Assembly: GCA_030844565.1 (NCBI GenBank)
Contig: JAUUNK010000061.1
Coordinates: forward strand, 1-23,893
Direction of reading: 5' to 3'
DNA: 23,893 bases
Source: Bacteroides ovatus
Lineage (GTDB): Bacteria; Bacteroidota; Bacteroidia; Bacteroidales; Bacteroidaceae
In this document: positions 8,243-17,439 of the stretch, one piece after another
How the letters are laid out: each line of letters starts with the position of its first letter
Position numbering within the stretch: position 1 is the first letter of the stretch
Made by a program: the position numbers and the translations under genes
The notes under the pieces: model-generated
What the model was told of the DNA's origin: nothing
What the model saw: only the letters and a program-made list of their open reading frames with translations
The model's database searches: none

Positions 8243-9315
8243 AAATAGGAATTCTTACATTTCACAGAGCACATAATTATGGGGCTGTTTTACAAGCCTA
8301 TGCTTTGGTTACATACCTTAAAAACATTGGGCATGATGCTGAAATAGTAGATTATCGTCCCGAATCCATAGAGTTTGCTCATGGCATGATACCTTATGCA
8401 AGAATAAAGAAAATGTCTCCTTTGGGGAAAATAAAGTTTTTAGTGAAAATATTTCCGTTCTTGCTCTTCAGAAAGAAACGTGCAAATATCTTTTATAGAT
8501 TTATTGAAGAATTGCCAACCTCTTCTAAGATATATACTTGGAGGGACAAACACATTGAAGGGTATGATTATTTAATATGTGGAAGTGACCAAATTTGGAA
8601 TCCTAAAATAACAAATGGCTTAGACCCTTTTTATACGGCAGAAATTCAGACGGATGCTAAATATATTTCCTATGCTGTCAGTTCTGAAATTAAGCCTAAT
8701 CAGCAAGGATTAGAAGCATATAAAGGTGTGTTGCAACGTTTCTCGAAGATATCGGTGCGTGAATCTTTGTTTAAAGAACAATTACAGACATTGACAAATA
8801 AAAAAATAATTCAAGTACTTGATCCAGTGTTTCTTTTATCAGTAGAAGATTGGTTACGTTTTAGTAAAAAACCTTTTAAAGAAGAAAACTATATATTGGT
8901 ATATCAGGTGAAAAGAGATAGAAATGTATTGAGATATGCACAACAGTTAAGTATATCCAATGATTGTAAGATCATGGAGATTACAGCTGAAGCTGATTTT
9001 TTCCCACGAAAAAAGAGATATTCAATGCTTTCCCCTCAACAATTTGTTGGTGCTTTTGCAAATGCAAAATTCGTAGTAACCACATCGTTTCATGGAACAG
9101 CCTTTGCCGTGTTATTTCACAAACCGGTAAAAACAGTGTTGTTTAATACGGCTGGCGATTATCGGGCTATAGATTTGTTGAATACCATAGGTCTGAAACA
9201 AAGTACGATAACTCTGCAAAGCCAAGGGGATATAGATATGCCCATATTGGAAAAAGCTTGGAATTTGTCTAATATGATTGTTAAATCAAAAGATTTTTTG
9301 TCTTTCAATGACTGA
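8239..9315 (+). CDS. Polysaccharide pyruvyl transferase family protein, copy A
   Basis: Expected to transfer enolpyruvyl from phosphoenolpyruvate to a sugar hydroxyl, forming a pyruvate ketal on the repeat unit in the cytoplasm. The 358-aa protein starts at ATG 8239, overlapping the previous stop as ATGA. The frame is open further upstream (8206) but MKIGILTFHRAHNYGAVLQA is the usual family start. Visible motifs are HNYGAVLQAY near the N-terminus, CGSDQIWNP at about 114-122, and TTSFHGTAFAVLF with conserved His285. The length is normal for the family. It follows copy A of the FrhB-like protein, a pairing repeated at 15067-17420. Confidence 0.87.
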   Translation: MKIGILTFHRAHNYGAVLQAYALVTYLKNIGHDAEIVDYRPESIEFAHGMIPYARIKKMSPLGKIKFLVKIFPFLLFRKKRANIFYRFIEELPTSSKIYTWRDKHIEGYDYLICGSDQIWNPKITNGLDPFYTAEIQTDAKYISYAVSSEIKPNQQGLEAYKGVLQRFSKISVRESLFKEQLQTLTNKKIIQVLDPVFLLSVEDWLRFSKKPFKEENYILVYQVKRDRNVLRYAQQLSISNDCKIMEITAEADFFPRKKRYSMLSPQQFVGAFANAKFVVTTSFHGTAFAVLFHKPVKTVLFNTAGDYRAIDLLNTIGLKQSTITLQSQGDIDMPILEKAWNLSNMIVKSKDFLSFND

Positions 9316-10501
9316 CTTGATATTTAAAAAAAATAATTATCCTTTCATCGTTATATTAGCAATTTTCCTTTGGTTATGCGATGGATTGTTTGGCTTACTT
9401 CCTCTTTCAAGAGTGATGTTTATTGTATATGTTGGTGTTTGGTTTTTTCTGCGCAATAAAGATACAACATTCTCACGCCCCGTATCCATATTAATGATTA
9501 GCATGATATTAAGCATGTTTTCATGTTTGCTATTTCATGGACAATCATTGTTTAATTCGTTGCCAGGTTATGTCACTTATGGTGCAATTGTAATTTATTT
9601 TGTGTTGTTTAAAATAAGATTATCTCCCAATGTCGTTGAAAGACTGATTTTTTGGATGTTCATTATTTTTTGTGTTTGCTATATTTACCAAGTTATTGTC
9701 TTCCCTAAACCTGTATTTATATTATCGGGAGATAATTTTAATGAAGGATTGGATATTCTACTGCGACGTATTCGTATGCCTGGAATGAGCCTTGTTGGTA
9801 TAGGTTTGTTTTATTCTTTGAATAAACTTCTTTTAGGAAATTATAAATATCTCGCATTTGTAGTCTTAGCAGCTGTGGTAATGATGTTGTTTGGTTTCCG
9901 AACACTACTTTTTTTCTCTATTCTATTTTCAATATGGATGATTGTTAAAATTAACGGATTTTCTTATAGGCTAATTGTAGGAATAATCGTCCTTCTCATC
10001 ATTATATGGGGATTCTCGTTAACGACCTTTGGACAAGAAACTTTCGCAGCTATGCTGGAAAGACAAGAGAACGATCAAAATTTCGGGAATAAAGATTATA
10101 TTCGATATACAACATTGTTTTATTATTATAGTCAACACTTCTCGAACTTTATCGAATTTCTCTTGGGATCAGGTATTCCTAATAGGCTTATAATCAGTAA
10201 TTATGGTAGATATTATGACAATCTTGAATCATTTGGCATTCATTATTATGATTGGGGTATTCTTGGAATGAGCTGGATGATGGGACTTATGAGCTTGATA
10301 GCAATGGTATGGTATTCAGTAAAAGCATTCTTTACAAAAGTACCTCGCAACAAATTATATTTGACTCTATGGTTTGGCTATCTATTGGCTTGCGGTTTTA
10401 CATCTGCTGAGTTTGTTCGTCAAGGTTGTTTCTTGATACAAGGCATGGTTCTATATTTAATACACGTGTATTCAGATGAAAAAAATAATAGTAGTAAATA
10501 A
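9308..10501 (+). CDS. wzy: Wzy-like polysaccharide polymerase (O-antigen polymerase/ligase type)
   Basis: A 397-aa multi-pass membrane protein with about ten hydrophobic segments and one large polar loop in the second half (about residues 250-310, containing LERQENDQNFGNKDYIRY). That topology is typical of Wzy polymerases, which join repeat units in the periplasm. ATG 9308 was chosen because it overlaps the previous stop by 8 bases. An earlier in-frame start at 9278 would add only ten residues inside the pyruvyl-transferase gene. Sequence conservation in this family is low, so the call rests on topology and position in a Wzx-containing operon. O-antigen ligase is an alternative. Confidence 0.75.
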   Translation: MTDLIFKKNNYPFIVILAIFLWLCDGLFGLLPLSRVMFIVYVGVWFFLRNKDTTFSRPVSILMISMILSMFSCLLFHGQSLFNSLPGYVTYGAIVIYFVLFKIRLSPNVVERLIFWMFIIFCVCYIYQVIVFPKPVFILSGDNFNEGLDILLRRIRMPGMSLVGIGLFYSLNKLLLGNYKYLAFVVLAAVVMMLFGFRTLLFFSILFSIWMIVKINGFSYRLIVGIIVLLIIIWGFSLTTFGQETFAAMLERQENDQNFGNKDYIRYTTLFYYYSQHFSNFIEFLLGSGIPNRLIISNYGRYYDNLESFGIHYYDWGILGMSWMMGLMSLIAMVWYSVKAFFTKVPRNKLYLTLWFGYLLACGFTSAEFVRQGCFLIQGMVLYLIHVYSDEKNNSSK

Positions 10502-11696
10502 TGGCACTTTACCTCTTCCTGCAGTACGTGGTGGAGCCGTAGAAACTTTAATAGAACTCTTAATCAAAGAAAATGAAAAAAGAAAAAAGTTCTTATTTGA
10601 AGTTTATTCAATATACGATGAGAAAGCATTGGAGGCAGCAAAACTATATTCTTATACATCTTTTTGTTTTGTAAAAACACATGACCATAGGGGGGCGATA
10701 AATCATTTTGTTACAAGATTAGTTAATTATGTATCTTTAAGGGCAAAAGGTTTTTATCATCCTTTTTTACTGCATAGGCAAATCGCTAAAAATGTAAATA
10801 AGAACAAAGGTGATTATGCTGCAATTATATTGGAAGGAACTTCGTATAGTGCACATTATCTAAAGAAGAAGACCGGATTGCCTATAATTCAGCGAGTACA
10901 TAATATTCCTCCGAGAACTGCTGTACGTTTTACTATTCAAAGTGCCAAATCTACCTATTTGTATATGGGAATATCCAAATTTATATGTCAAAATCTACAG
11001 CAATTCGAAGGAAAATATTGTAAAAATATTGAATTACTTTATAATTCTATCGATTTTTCTCTGTTTCAGCAATTTATGCCTGATGAGGAAAAATCTTGTT
11101 TACGTAAAATGTTAGGATTCGATGATAAAGATTTTATCATTATGTTTTCTGGCAGATTACGTGAATTTAAAGGTGTCAAACAATTGCTGGAGGCTATGCT
11201 CTTATTATCGGATATCTGTGATTTAAAGTTGCTTGTTGTAGGTAGTTACTTTTTTTCTTCATCAATCCAGTCTTCTTTTGAGAAGTCATTGTTGCCACTA
11301 ATCAAACAATTGGGTAATAGGGTGAAATTTACAGGCTTTGTGGAGTATAAGGATATGTATAAATATTATAATATTGCAAATCTTTGTGCATTTCCCTCAA
11401 TATGGGAAGAGCCTTTTGCATTGACTTGTTTGGAGGCTTTGGTTTGTGGGAAACCTGTCGTTATTACAAAATCTGGAGGTATGGTTGAAGTTGTAAATGA
11501 AAAATGTGCAGTTGTTCTTCCTAACAATAGTAATTTGGCTGAAAATTTGGCTGCTTCAATTAAAGAGTTAAAAGGGAATCTTATAAAATTGTCGGAAATG
11601 GCTGTTGCTGCAAAGACAAGAGCACGTCTTTTCGCTCCAGAAATACAATATGACCGATTTTCTTCACTTATAGAAAAATATATTCATTATGAATAA
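10476..11696 (+). CDS. Glycosyltransferase, GT4-like (GT-B fold)
   Basis: A 406-aa cytoplasmic, membrane-associated retaining glycosyltransferase. The start MKKIIVVNNGTLPLPAVRGGAVETLIE carries the glycine-rich N-terminal loop of GT4 proteins. The C-terminal Rossmann domain shows FSGRLREFKGVKQLLEA and the EX7E element WEEPFALTCLEAL (Glu312 and Glu320), expected to bind the donor nucleotide sugar. It overlaps the polymerase gene by 26 bases and the next glycosyltransferase by 8, so is probably coupled to both. The sugar donor and acceptor are not predictable here. Confidence 0.88.
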   Translation: MKKIIVVNNGTLPLPAVRGGAVETLIELLIKENEKRKKFLFEVYSIYDEKALEAAKLYSYTSFCFVKTHDHRGAINHFVTRLVNYVSLRAKGFYHPFLLHRQIAKNVNKNKGDYAAIILEGTSYSAHYLKKKTGLPIIQRVHNIPPRTAVRFTIQSAKSTYLYMGISKFICQNLQQFEGKYCKNIELLYNSIDFSLFQQFMPDEEKSCLRKMLGFDDKDFIIMFSGRLREFKGVKQLLEAMLLLSDICDLKLLVVGSYFFSSSIQSSFEKSLLPLIKQLGNRVKFTGFVEYKDMYKYYNIANLCAFPSIWEEPFALTCLEALVCGKPVVITKSGGMVEVVNEKCAVVLPNNSNLAENLAASIKELKGNLIKLSEMAVAAKTRARLFAPEIQYDRFSSLIEKYIHYE

Positions 11697-12825
11697 TATC
11701 ATCATTACATTTGCCAATGCCATTGATCCTACTTCCGGGGGAGTAGAAAGGGTGTATCATAATCTAACCCCTTATTTTACTTCTCATGGATACAATGTAT
11801 ATGCGGTGTATAGAATATCGTCATCATATGATGAAAATTCTGTATACACCAAGGCATTTCATGTGGATGCGCCAATAAGTAGTCCGCAATATATTGAGAC
11901 TTTGGATAAAATAATGAAGGAAAATAAAATAAACATTGTTATATATCCATTTGTTGACTATGAATTATATAGATATTTTTCTCATCTAAAAGATATAAAG
12001 GTTTTTTTTCATGTGCATAACGTTCCATCAAAACTTTTTAGGAAAAGTGTTTCAATCATTCCTAAATGCTTGAAAGGAACATGGATAGACAAAATTACTG
12101 GTAATATACGTAAATGTGTACGATTTAATGCTTCTTTCAAAAGGCTTAATAGAAATGGAATGAAAATAATAATCTTATCGGAAAGTTTTAGAACAGACCT
12201 TTTGAATATATATAAGTTTAAGTCAGAAAACGTAATAGCATTGCCAAATCCTTTAGTAATCGATAACAAATACTCATTACGTTCAACAGAGAAAGAAAAA
12301 ATTATCCTATATGTTGGAAGAATCAATTCCAGTCAAAAAAGGTTTCAATCACTCTTGAATATTTGGAAAATATTGCAGGACAAGCTCGTCCAATATAAAC
12401 TTGAAATAGTTGGTGGTGGTACAGAGCAGGTCTTTTTTGAGAAAATGGCTCATAGTATGTGCCTGAAACGTATTACATTTCATGGGTTTACAAATCCAAC
12501 AGAATACTATAAAAGAGCCCCAATTCTTTGTATGACAAGCAACTATGAAGGTTTCCCCATGGTCTTAGTGGAAGCAATGCAATACGGTTGTGTGCCATTT
12601 GCTTTTGACTCATTTCCCTCTTTATATGATATAATAAATGATGGTATCAATGGGGTCATTGTTCCCGCTTTCGATGAAGATAGTTATGCAAAAAAAGTCA
12701 TGTCATACTTGTCTCAACCTATAGAGAAAATGTCAATAATATCAGCAAATGCAATTAGAAAAAGCCAAACATTTGACATAAATGCCATAGGAGGCAGATG
12801 GATTGAACTTTTTGAAAAACCATGA
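11689..12825 (+). CDS. Glycosyltransferase, GT4-like (GT-B fold)
   Basis: A 378-aa predicted retaining glycosyltransferase. The N-terminus has the acceptor-side loop TSGGVERVYHNLTPYF. The C-terminal half has ILYVGRINSSQKRFQSLLNIW and the EX7E motif YEGFPMVLVEAM (Glu287 and Glu295). It is strongly AT-rich (18 of 60 bases are G or C at 12301-12360). The DNA encoding the EX7E motif is almost identical to that in the GT at 17440. It ends before a 54-base gap preceding the hexapeptide acetyltransferase. The sugar transferred is unknown. Confidence 0.88.
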   Translation: MNNIIITFANAIDPTSGGVERVYHNLTPYFTSHGYNVYAVYRISSSYDENSVYTKAFHVDAPISSPQYIETLDKIMKENKINIVIYPFVDYELYRYFSHLKDIKVFFHVHNVPSKLFRKSVSIIPKCLKGTWIDKITGNIRKCVRFNASFKRLNRNGMKIIILSESFRTDLLNIYKFKSENVIALPNPLVIDNKYSLRSTEKEKIILYVGRINSSQKRFQSLLNIWKILQDKLVQYKLEIVGGGTEQVFFEKMAHSMCLKRITFHGFTNPTEYYKRAPILCMTSNYEGFPMVLVEAMQYGCVPFAFDSFPSLYDIINDGINGVIVPAFDEDSYAKKVMSYLSQPIEKMSIISANAIRKSQTFDINAIGGRWIELFEKP

Positions 12826-12879
12826 TAATAACATCAAGTTTTCAACCATTCCGACACAAATTTCTACAACTTAAATCAT

Positions 12880-13452
12880 ATGAACATTAATAGCTGTTTA
12901 TCACCATTTAAGCAAATATTCACGCGATTTATATTAAATTATTTAATTTCTTATTTTCCTTTTTTCTTTATAAGAAAAGTATATATGAAACTATTAGGTG
13001 TGAAAATAGGGAAAAGAGCGATTATTGATATGGGATACTATATCTTGGGTTCTACAAGATTAATAATAGGTGAGAAATGCCATATTAACAGGCAATGTAT
13101 GCTTGACGCACGTGGTGGCATCACAATTGGAAATAATGTTTCTATATCACATTGTGTAAAAATAGTATCTGGAAGCCATAACTACAACTCAAGGCATTTC
13201 GACTATGAAGCCGCAGAAATATTCATTGAAGATAATGTTTGGATTGGAATAAACGCAATTATCTTGAAAGGTGTACGTATCGGAGAAGGTGCTGTAATTG
13301 CTGCCGGAGCCATTGTAACAAAGGACTGTGAGCCTTATGGTGTGTATGCCGGCATACCTGCAAAGAAAGTAGGCGTACGTCAGCAAAACCTCGATTATGA
13401 TTGTACTGGATTCGCATATTTTCATAATATACGGAAACCATATTTTAGTTAA
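12880..13452 (+). CDS. Left-handed beta-helix (hexapeptide-repeat) O-acetyltransferase
   Basis: A 190-aa acetyl-CoA-dependent acetyltransferase of the NodL/WcaF/maltose acetyltransferase type, probably acetylating a sugar in the cytoplasm. Hexapeptide repeats run from about residue 40 (KIGKRAIIDMG, LIIGEKCHINRQC, ITIGNNVSIS) and from about 115 to 160 (IFIEDNVWIGINA, GVRIGEGAVIAAGAIV). The catalytic-type His100 lies in SGSHNYNSRHFD, and the usual closing AGIPAKKVG is present. A hydrophobic N-terminal segment (FILNYLISYFPFFFIRK) may hold it at the membrane. Unlike the three integral-membrane acyltransferases it has no poly-G tract. It ends the first module, before a 137-base gap. Confidence 0.9.
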   Translation: MNINSCLSPFKQIFTRFILNYLISYFPFFFIRKVYMKLLGVKIGKRAIIDMGYYILGSTRLIIGEKCHINRQCMLDARGGITIGNNVSISHCVKIVSGSHNYNSRHFDYEAAEIFIEDNVWIGINAIILKGVRIGEGAVIAAGAIVTKDCEPYGVYAGIPAKKVGVRQQNLDYDCTGFAYFHNIRKPYFS

Positions 13453-13589
13453 AGTATACATTTTACAATGTCATTAATTTGTTTATAGGTATCATTATTA
13501 GAAAATGAACCTATTACAATTATATTGTCAAGATATGATTTCTGTCAAGACTAGTTAATATTAAAGTTGTAATTAAAAAGATAGTAAAA

Positions 13590-13955
13590 ATGAATGAATT
13601 GGAAGTAAAAGACTTAGAGGTGGCTCTTCCTGGCGTGACAGTCCTCTCGTATGATTTGGATACAACAGAAACTCCAGATATTAATGATTTTATTAGGCAG
13701 ATCTTATTGGATGATGGATGGCAAGATGAGATTGGAAATATCATCGTGAGACAATTGGGTATTCAAGATGTATTGACAAAAGGCAAACTCCCGCTCTCCA
13801 CTTTGTGGAAAGGGGAGTGTACTCCTGCACAGGCCGTCAATGAGTTTGAGTTGGCGTTGCTGGCTTATAATACAAGCCATAAAGGTCCTTGTGCTTATGG
13901 AAAAGCCGTGGCTTTTTGTGGAAACAAATATGTTGCTATAGACAAGAGAAAATGA
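13590..13955 (+). CDS. Unknown 121-aa protein coupled to a glycosyltransferase
   Basis: An acidic, soluble-looking protein with no signal peptide or membrane segment. I do not recognise its family. Visible features are an acidic N-terminal half (SYDLDTTETPDINDFIRQIL, then DDGWQDEIGN) and a C-terminal half with two Cys (KGECTPAQAVNEFELALL, KGPCAYGKAVAFCGNKY; a third Cys follows). It sits first in the second module after the 137-base gap. Its TGA overlaps the next gene's ATG (ATGATGA), so it is likely translated with that glycosyltransferase and may be a partner or regulator of it. That is inference only. Confidence 0.7.
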   Translation: MNELEVKDLEVALPGVTVLSYDLDTTETPDINDFIRQILLDDGWQDEIGNIIVRQLGIQDVLTKGKLPLSTLWKGECTPAQAVNEFELALLAYNTSHKGPCAYGKAVAFCGNKYVAIDKRK

Positions 13956-15070
13956 TGAAAAAGAAAATAAGTTGGATTACTCCAGATTATTATATCGATG
14001 TAGACTTGCCGATTGTTGACAGGTTAAGCCAAATTTTCACTATAAAGTGGATGATAGTAATTAGCCGTAATGCTTCTATTATCGATAATAAGAAATTTGT
14101 GGAGCATAGATTGACACATAAGTCCAATCTTCTTATATCATTTACAAAACTGGAATGTCGATCTGTTTCCCCAAAAATATGGAAAAGTTATTATAGAATT
14201 GTAGAAGAAGCCAAGACTTTTAATCCAGATATTTACTATATAAGTTTGTATGGTATGCCTCACGCCCTTTTATTCTATAAATTCTTTTTACCGAAAGATA
14301 AATGTGTAGCTGCTTGCCATAATGTGACGACTCCCCAAGGAGCTAAATGGGAGAAAATAGCTAAGATATATACATCTTGTTGGCTCACCTATTTCAAAAA
14401 CATACAGGTTTTTTCAAAAGGGCAATATAACAAATTGGTTTCCCTCTATAGTGGGAAAAATGTATTAATGGCTCCATTGGCCTTGAAAGACTATGGAGAG
14501 CCAAAAGAAATGCCGGACAAATTGCACACTTATCCTATACGCTTTTTATTTTTTGGAAATATCCTTGAATATAAAAGGGTGGATTTGCTGATAGAGGCAG
14601 CAAATAAATTGGTGCGGAAAGGATATTCAAATTTTAAAGTGAGAATTGCCGGTGCTTGCCAAGAGTGGGAAAAATATCAGGATTTGATAGAACATCCCGA
14701 ATATTTTGAATTATATATCAGACGTATTCCGAATGAAGATGTCGCAGACTTGTTTGCAGACAGCCATTATTTTGTTATGCCTTATCAAGACATTGCACAA
14801 AGCGGTGCCATCACAGTTGCTTTCAGGTATAATTTGCCTACAATCACTTCTAATATTGAGCAGTTTAAAGAATTTGTAACGGACAACGAAACTGGACTTA
14901 CATTTGAAAGTAAAAACTCGGATGCATTAGCCACGGTCATGCAATATGCAATAGATCATCATGTAAATATTTATCGCAGTTTGTGTGATAAACAAAAAGA
15001 GTTTGTGCATAGAGAATTTTCTATAGAATCTATCGTCAAAAAATACGTTGATTATTTTAATAGATTATGA
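13952..15070 (+). CDS. Glycosyltransferase, GT4-like, without the usual EX7E glutamates
   Basis: A 372-aa predicted GT-B glycosyltransferase. ATG 13952 was chosen because the open frame upstream (to 13889) lies wholly inside the previous gene, and the double ATG here gives the natural start MMKKKISWITPDYY. The C-terminal domain shows FFGNILEYKRVDLLIEAANKL and RRIPNEDVADLFADSHYFVMPY. Where most GT4 proteins have an EX7E pair this one has YQDIAQSGAITVAFRYNLP, a QSG-type variant seen in some GT4 subgroups as I recall them. It overlaps its neighbours on both sides by 4 bases. The donor sugar is unknown. Confidence 0.82.
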   Translation: MMKKKISWITPDYYIDVDLPIVDRLSQIFTIKWMIVISRNASIIDNKKFVEHRLTHKSNLLISFTKLECRSVSPKIWKSYYRIVEEAKTFNPDIYYISLYGMPHALLFYKFFLPKDKCVAACHNVTTPQGAKWEKIAKIYTSCWLTYFKNIQVFSKGQYNKLVSLYSGKNVLMAPLALKDYGEPKEMPDKLHTYPIRFLFFGNILEYKRVDLLIEAANKLVRKGYSNFKVRIAGACQEWEKYQDLIEHPEYFELYIRRIPNEDVADLFADSHYFVMPYQDIAQSGAITVAFRYNLPTITSNIEQFKEFVTDNETGLTFESKNSDALATVMQYAIDHHVNIYRSLCDKQKEFVHREFSIESIVKKYVDYFNRL

Positions 15071-16263
15071 GTTGGCCTGTTTTAGCAAATGAAAGGAATT
15101 GTACGGCATGTTGTGCATGTGTTGCAACTTGTAAAAAAAAAGCTTTAAAAAAGATATTGCAAAATGACGGTCACTATTATATAGCCATAGACCCAAATAG
15201 ATGTGTTCAATGTGGAGCTTGTGAAAAAGTCTGCCCCATTATAAACGGGAAAGACTATGGAAACAATGATTTTTTAGCCACAGTTCCATATAAAGGTTGG
15301 AGTAATTTAGCGAGCTATAGAACGAATGGAACTTCTGGTGGTATTTTCGGAGCGGTTGCCTATGATTTCGTCAAGAGTGGCGGAATTGTTATAGGAGCTG
15401 CATTACTACAAAATGAGTGCAAACACATTGTTGTTGAAAGGATTGAGGATATATCTAGATTGCAAGGTTCAAAATATATGTATAGTGACCAAAGTGGAAT
15501 TTATGATGTTATTAAAGAAAAGCTAAAGGAAGGGAAACGGGTTTTATATTCTGGTCTACCATGTAATGTAGCTGGAATCTTGTCGTTCTTTTCCAATCAT
15601 CCGAAAAAAGATAATTTATATACTATAGATTTAGTTTGTGGTGGAATCCCATCCACCTTGTTGCAAAATTGTTTCTTTAAAATTTACCCCAATAGCCAGA
15701 TTTTATCATTTCGGGAAAAACAGCAATACAGTTTAACTTATTTGCATAATGAGGAGAAGGAATGTGCTGGTTATAGGAATCCGCTAATATCTGGGTTCTT
15801 ATCCGGTTTAACTAACCGCTATTCCTGTTATCATTGTAAGTTTGCTTATTTGCATAGAAATAGCGATTTGACTTTAGGCGATTATTGGCAAAAGGACGTA
15901 GAAAATCAGCAACCTGCTTCACTTATTTTAGTTCATTCCAATAAAGGGAAAGAATTGGTAGCAAGTGAGAATATACATATAGAAAAAGCTGAATGGAAAG
16001 ATTTCTTGCCTTATAACCCGAAAATTGCAGTTTGTGACATTGAATGGGATAAAAGATGGGAGCGAAAGAACTTATCATACATATATCATAAAGTCCCAAC
16101 TTACATATTCAATGTCATATATGCATCTATGTTCAAAAAATATGATGCTTTTGCCATTGTGTATTTAGTATATAAAAAGATGCGTTATTTCCTTGAAAAA
16201 CGAAGAAGGCATTTATTTGTCATGGATATTTTAAAAAATATATACCAACATAGGAATCAATGA
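15067..16263 (+). CDS. FrhB/FdhB-like iron-sulfur protein (coenzyme F420 hydrogenase beta-subunit family), copy B
   Basis: A 398-aa paralogue or functional equivalent of the gene at 7091. Two CxxCxxCxxxC motifs are at residues 12-22 and 46-56, predicted to bind two [4Fe-4S] clusters. Later blocks include TSGGIFGAVAYDFV, YSGLPCNVAGILSF and SCYHCKFAYLHRNSDLTLGDYW, matching the positions of the equivalent blocks in copy A although the sequences are clearly diverged. A run of nine A (15133-15141) encodes the Lys residues just after the first cluster motif and is in frame. It is followed, overlapping by 4 bases, by the second pyruvyl transferase. The redox role is uncertain. Confidence 0.85.
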   Translation: MSWPVLANERNCTACCACVATCKKKALKKILQNDGHYYIAIDPNRCVQCGACEKVCPIINGKDYGNNDFLATVPYKGWSNLASYRTNGTSGGIFGAVAYDFVKSGGIVIGAALLQNECKHIVVERIEDISRLQGSKYMYSDQSGIYDVIKEKLKEGKRVLYSGLPCNVAGILSFFSNHPKKDNLYTIDLVCGGIPSTLLQNCFFKIYPNSQILSFREKQQYSLTYLHNEEKECAGYRNPLISGFLSGLTNRYSCYHCKFAYLHRNSDLTLGDYWQKDVENQQPASLILVHSNKGKELVASENIHIEKAEWKDFLPYNPKIAVCDIEWDKRWERKNLSYIYHKVPTYIFNVIYASMFKKYDAFAIVYLVYKKMRYFLEKRRRHLFVMDILKNIYQHRNQ

Positions 16264-17420
16264 AAATTCTCGTCATTACTTTCTCCCGTGGCTTGAATCC
16301 GGGAACTTTTATGCAGGCATATGGGGTGAGAACCGGGCTTTTGAAAATCTTTCCCAATGCAGAAATCAACTACCTTAGTTTCCCCGACTTCAAATGGGAC
16401 AAGGGGAAGCGTGGAAAGAAAGATTTTATTGGGCACGTTCTGCTTCAAAAGGCATTTGCGGCTTACCGCTTGTTGAAATACAGAAAACTGGAGCAACAAG
16501 TATTTTCCTATACGCCTACGATAGACTTATTTGATTATGACATAGACAAAGCAAAATCTATCTTGCGGAAATATGATTTGGTTGTAGTAGGAAGTGATAC
16601 TATTTTGGAAAAGGTAACAGGTGGTAGCCAACAATTGGGCTTAAACTGGGGTTCCAGTGAATTGTGTAATGCCCCACATGTCTTTTTCGCAGCCAGTGCG
16701 TCACCTGCCAACTTCGCTAACGACAAATCTCTGTTGGAAAGATTGAAACTTATAGCCGATAAGTTTATTTATATCGGATTGCGTGATGGGTTGACAGTAG
16801 ACTTGTTTACGAATAAAATGAGAGTGAATACCCCTGTATATAAACAACCTGATCCTTCTTATTATTTGGACATCAATGAATTTCAATTACCCGAATTTTA
16901 TGTCCGCAAGCTGAAAGGAAAGAAAATAGCCTTTTATAATTTCAGTCCCAATTTCCCTTACCGTAAAGAACTGGCTGATTTAATAAGAAGAAAAGGTTAT
17001 ACAGTTGCATCGTCTGTTTACAATCCATATGCCGATATTCGAATAGACACAATTGGGCCGAAAGAATGGGCGGGTATATTCAGGTATTGCGACATCATCA
17101 TAACGGAACGTTTTCATGACTCTTTGTTTGCATTGCGTAATTGTAAACCTGTAATCGCTATTGATTGGGAGAAAGACCGATTCTCGTCTACAGGAGATTC
17201 TAAGACATATAGAATTTTGAAAGATTATAATCAGCAGAACTATCATTTTATCTTGGAGGATAAGAATCAACTCGCTTCTATTATAGATAAAATACCTCAA
17301 CTAATGTCGGATTTTGATACGGCACGTATTATTCGGAAAAATGAAGAATATGTAACACTGGCGATGAACCTATTAAAGGTCATCAAACAGAATTATGATG
17401 AGTTTTTGAGACTGCATTAA
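16260..17420 (+). CDS. Polysaccharide pyruvyl transferase family protein, copy B
   Basis: A 386-aa member of the pyruvyl-transferase family, expected to make a pyruvate ketal on a sugar using phosphoenolpyruvate. Visible motifs are SRGLNPGTFMQAYGVRTGL near the N-terminus, VVVGSDTILEK (Gly111-Asp113) and ITERFHDSLFALRNCKPVIAIDW with conserved His286, almost the same spacing as copy A (115 and 285). It lacks the Trp of the GSDQIW form found in copy A, so the two belong to different subgroups and probably act on different sugars. It overlaps the FrhB-like copy B by 4 bases. Confidence 0.85.
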   Translation: MKILVITFSRGLNPGTFMQAYGVRTGLLKIFPNAEINYLSFPDFKWDKGKRGKKDFIGHVLLQKAFAAYRLLKYRKLEQQVFSYTPTIDLFDYDIDKAKSILRKYDLVVVGSDTILEKVTGGSQQLGLNWGSSELCNAPHVFFAASASPANFANDKSLLERLKLIADKFIYIGLRDGLTVDLFTNKMRVNTPVYKQPDPSYYLDINEFQLPEFYVRKLKGKKIAFYNFSPNFPYRKELADLIRRKGYTVASSVYNPYADIRIDTIGPKEWAGIFRYCDIIITERFHDSLFALRNCKPVIAIDWEKDRFSSTGDSKTYRILKDYNQQNYHFILEDKNQLASIIDKIPQLMSDFDTARIIRKNEEYVTLAMNLLKVIKQNYDEFLRLH

Positions 17421-17439
17421 TATTTCATTTTTGAATATT

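Noticed and set aside
15133..15141. A9 run in the second FrhB-like gene as another phase switch.
   Set aside because: The run encodes Lys codons in frame in AT-rich DNA where A/T runs of eight or nine occur several times, so it is not an outlier like the G tracts.
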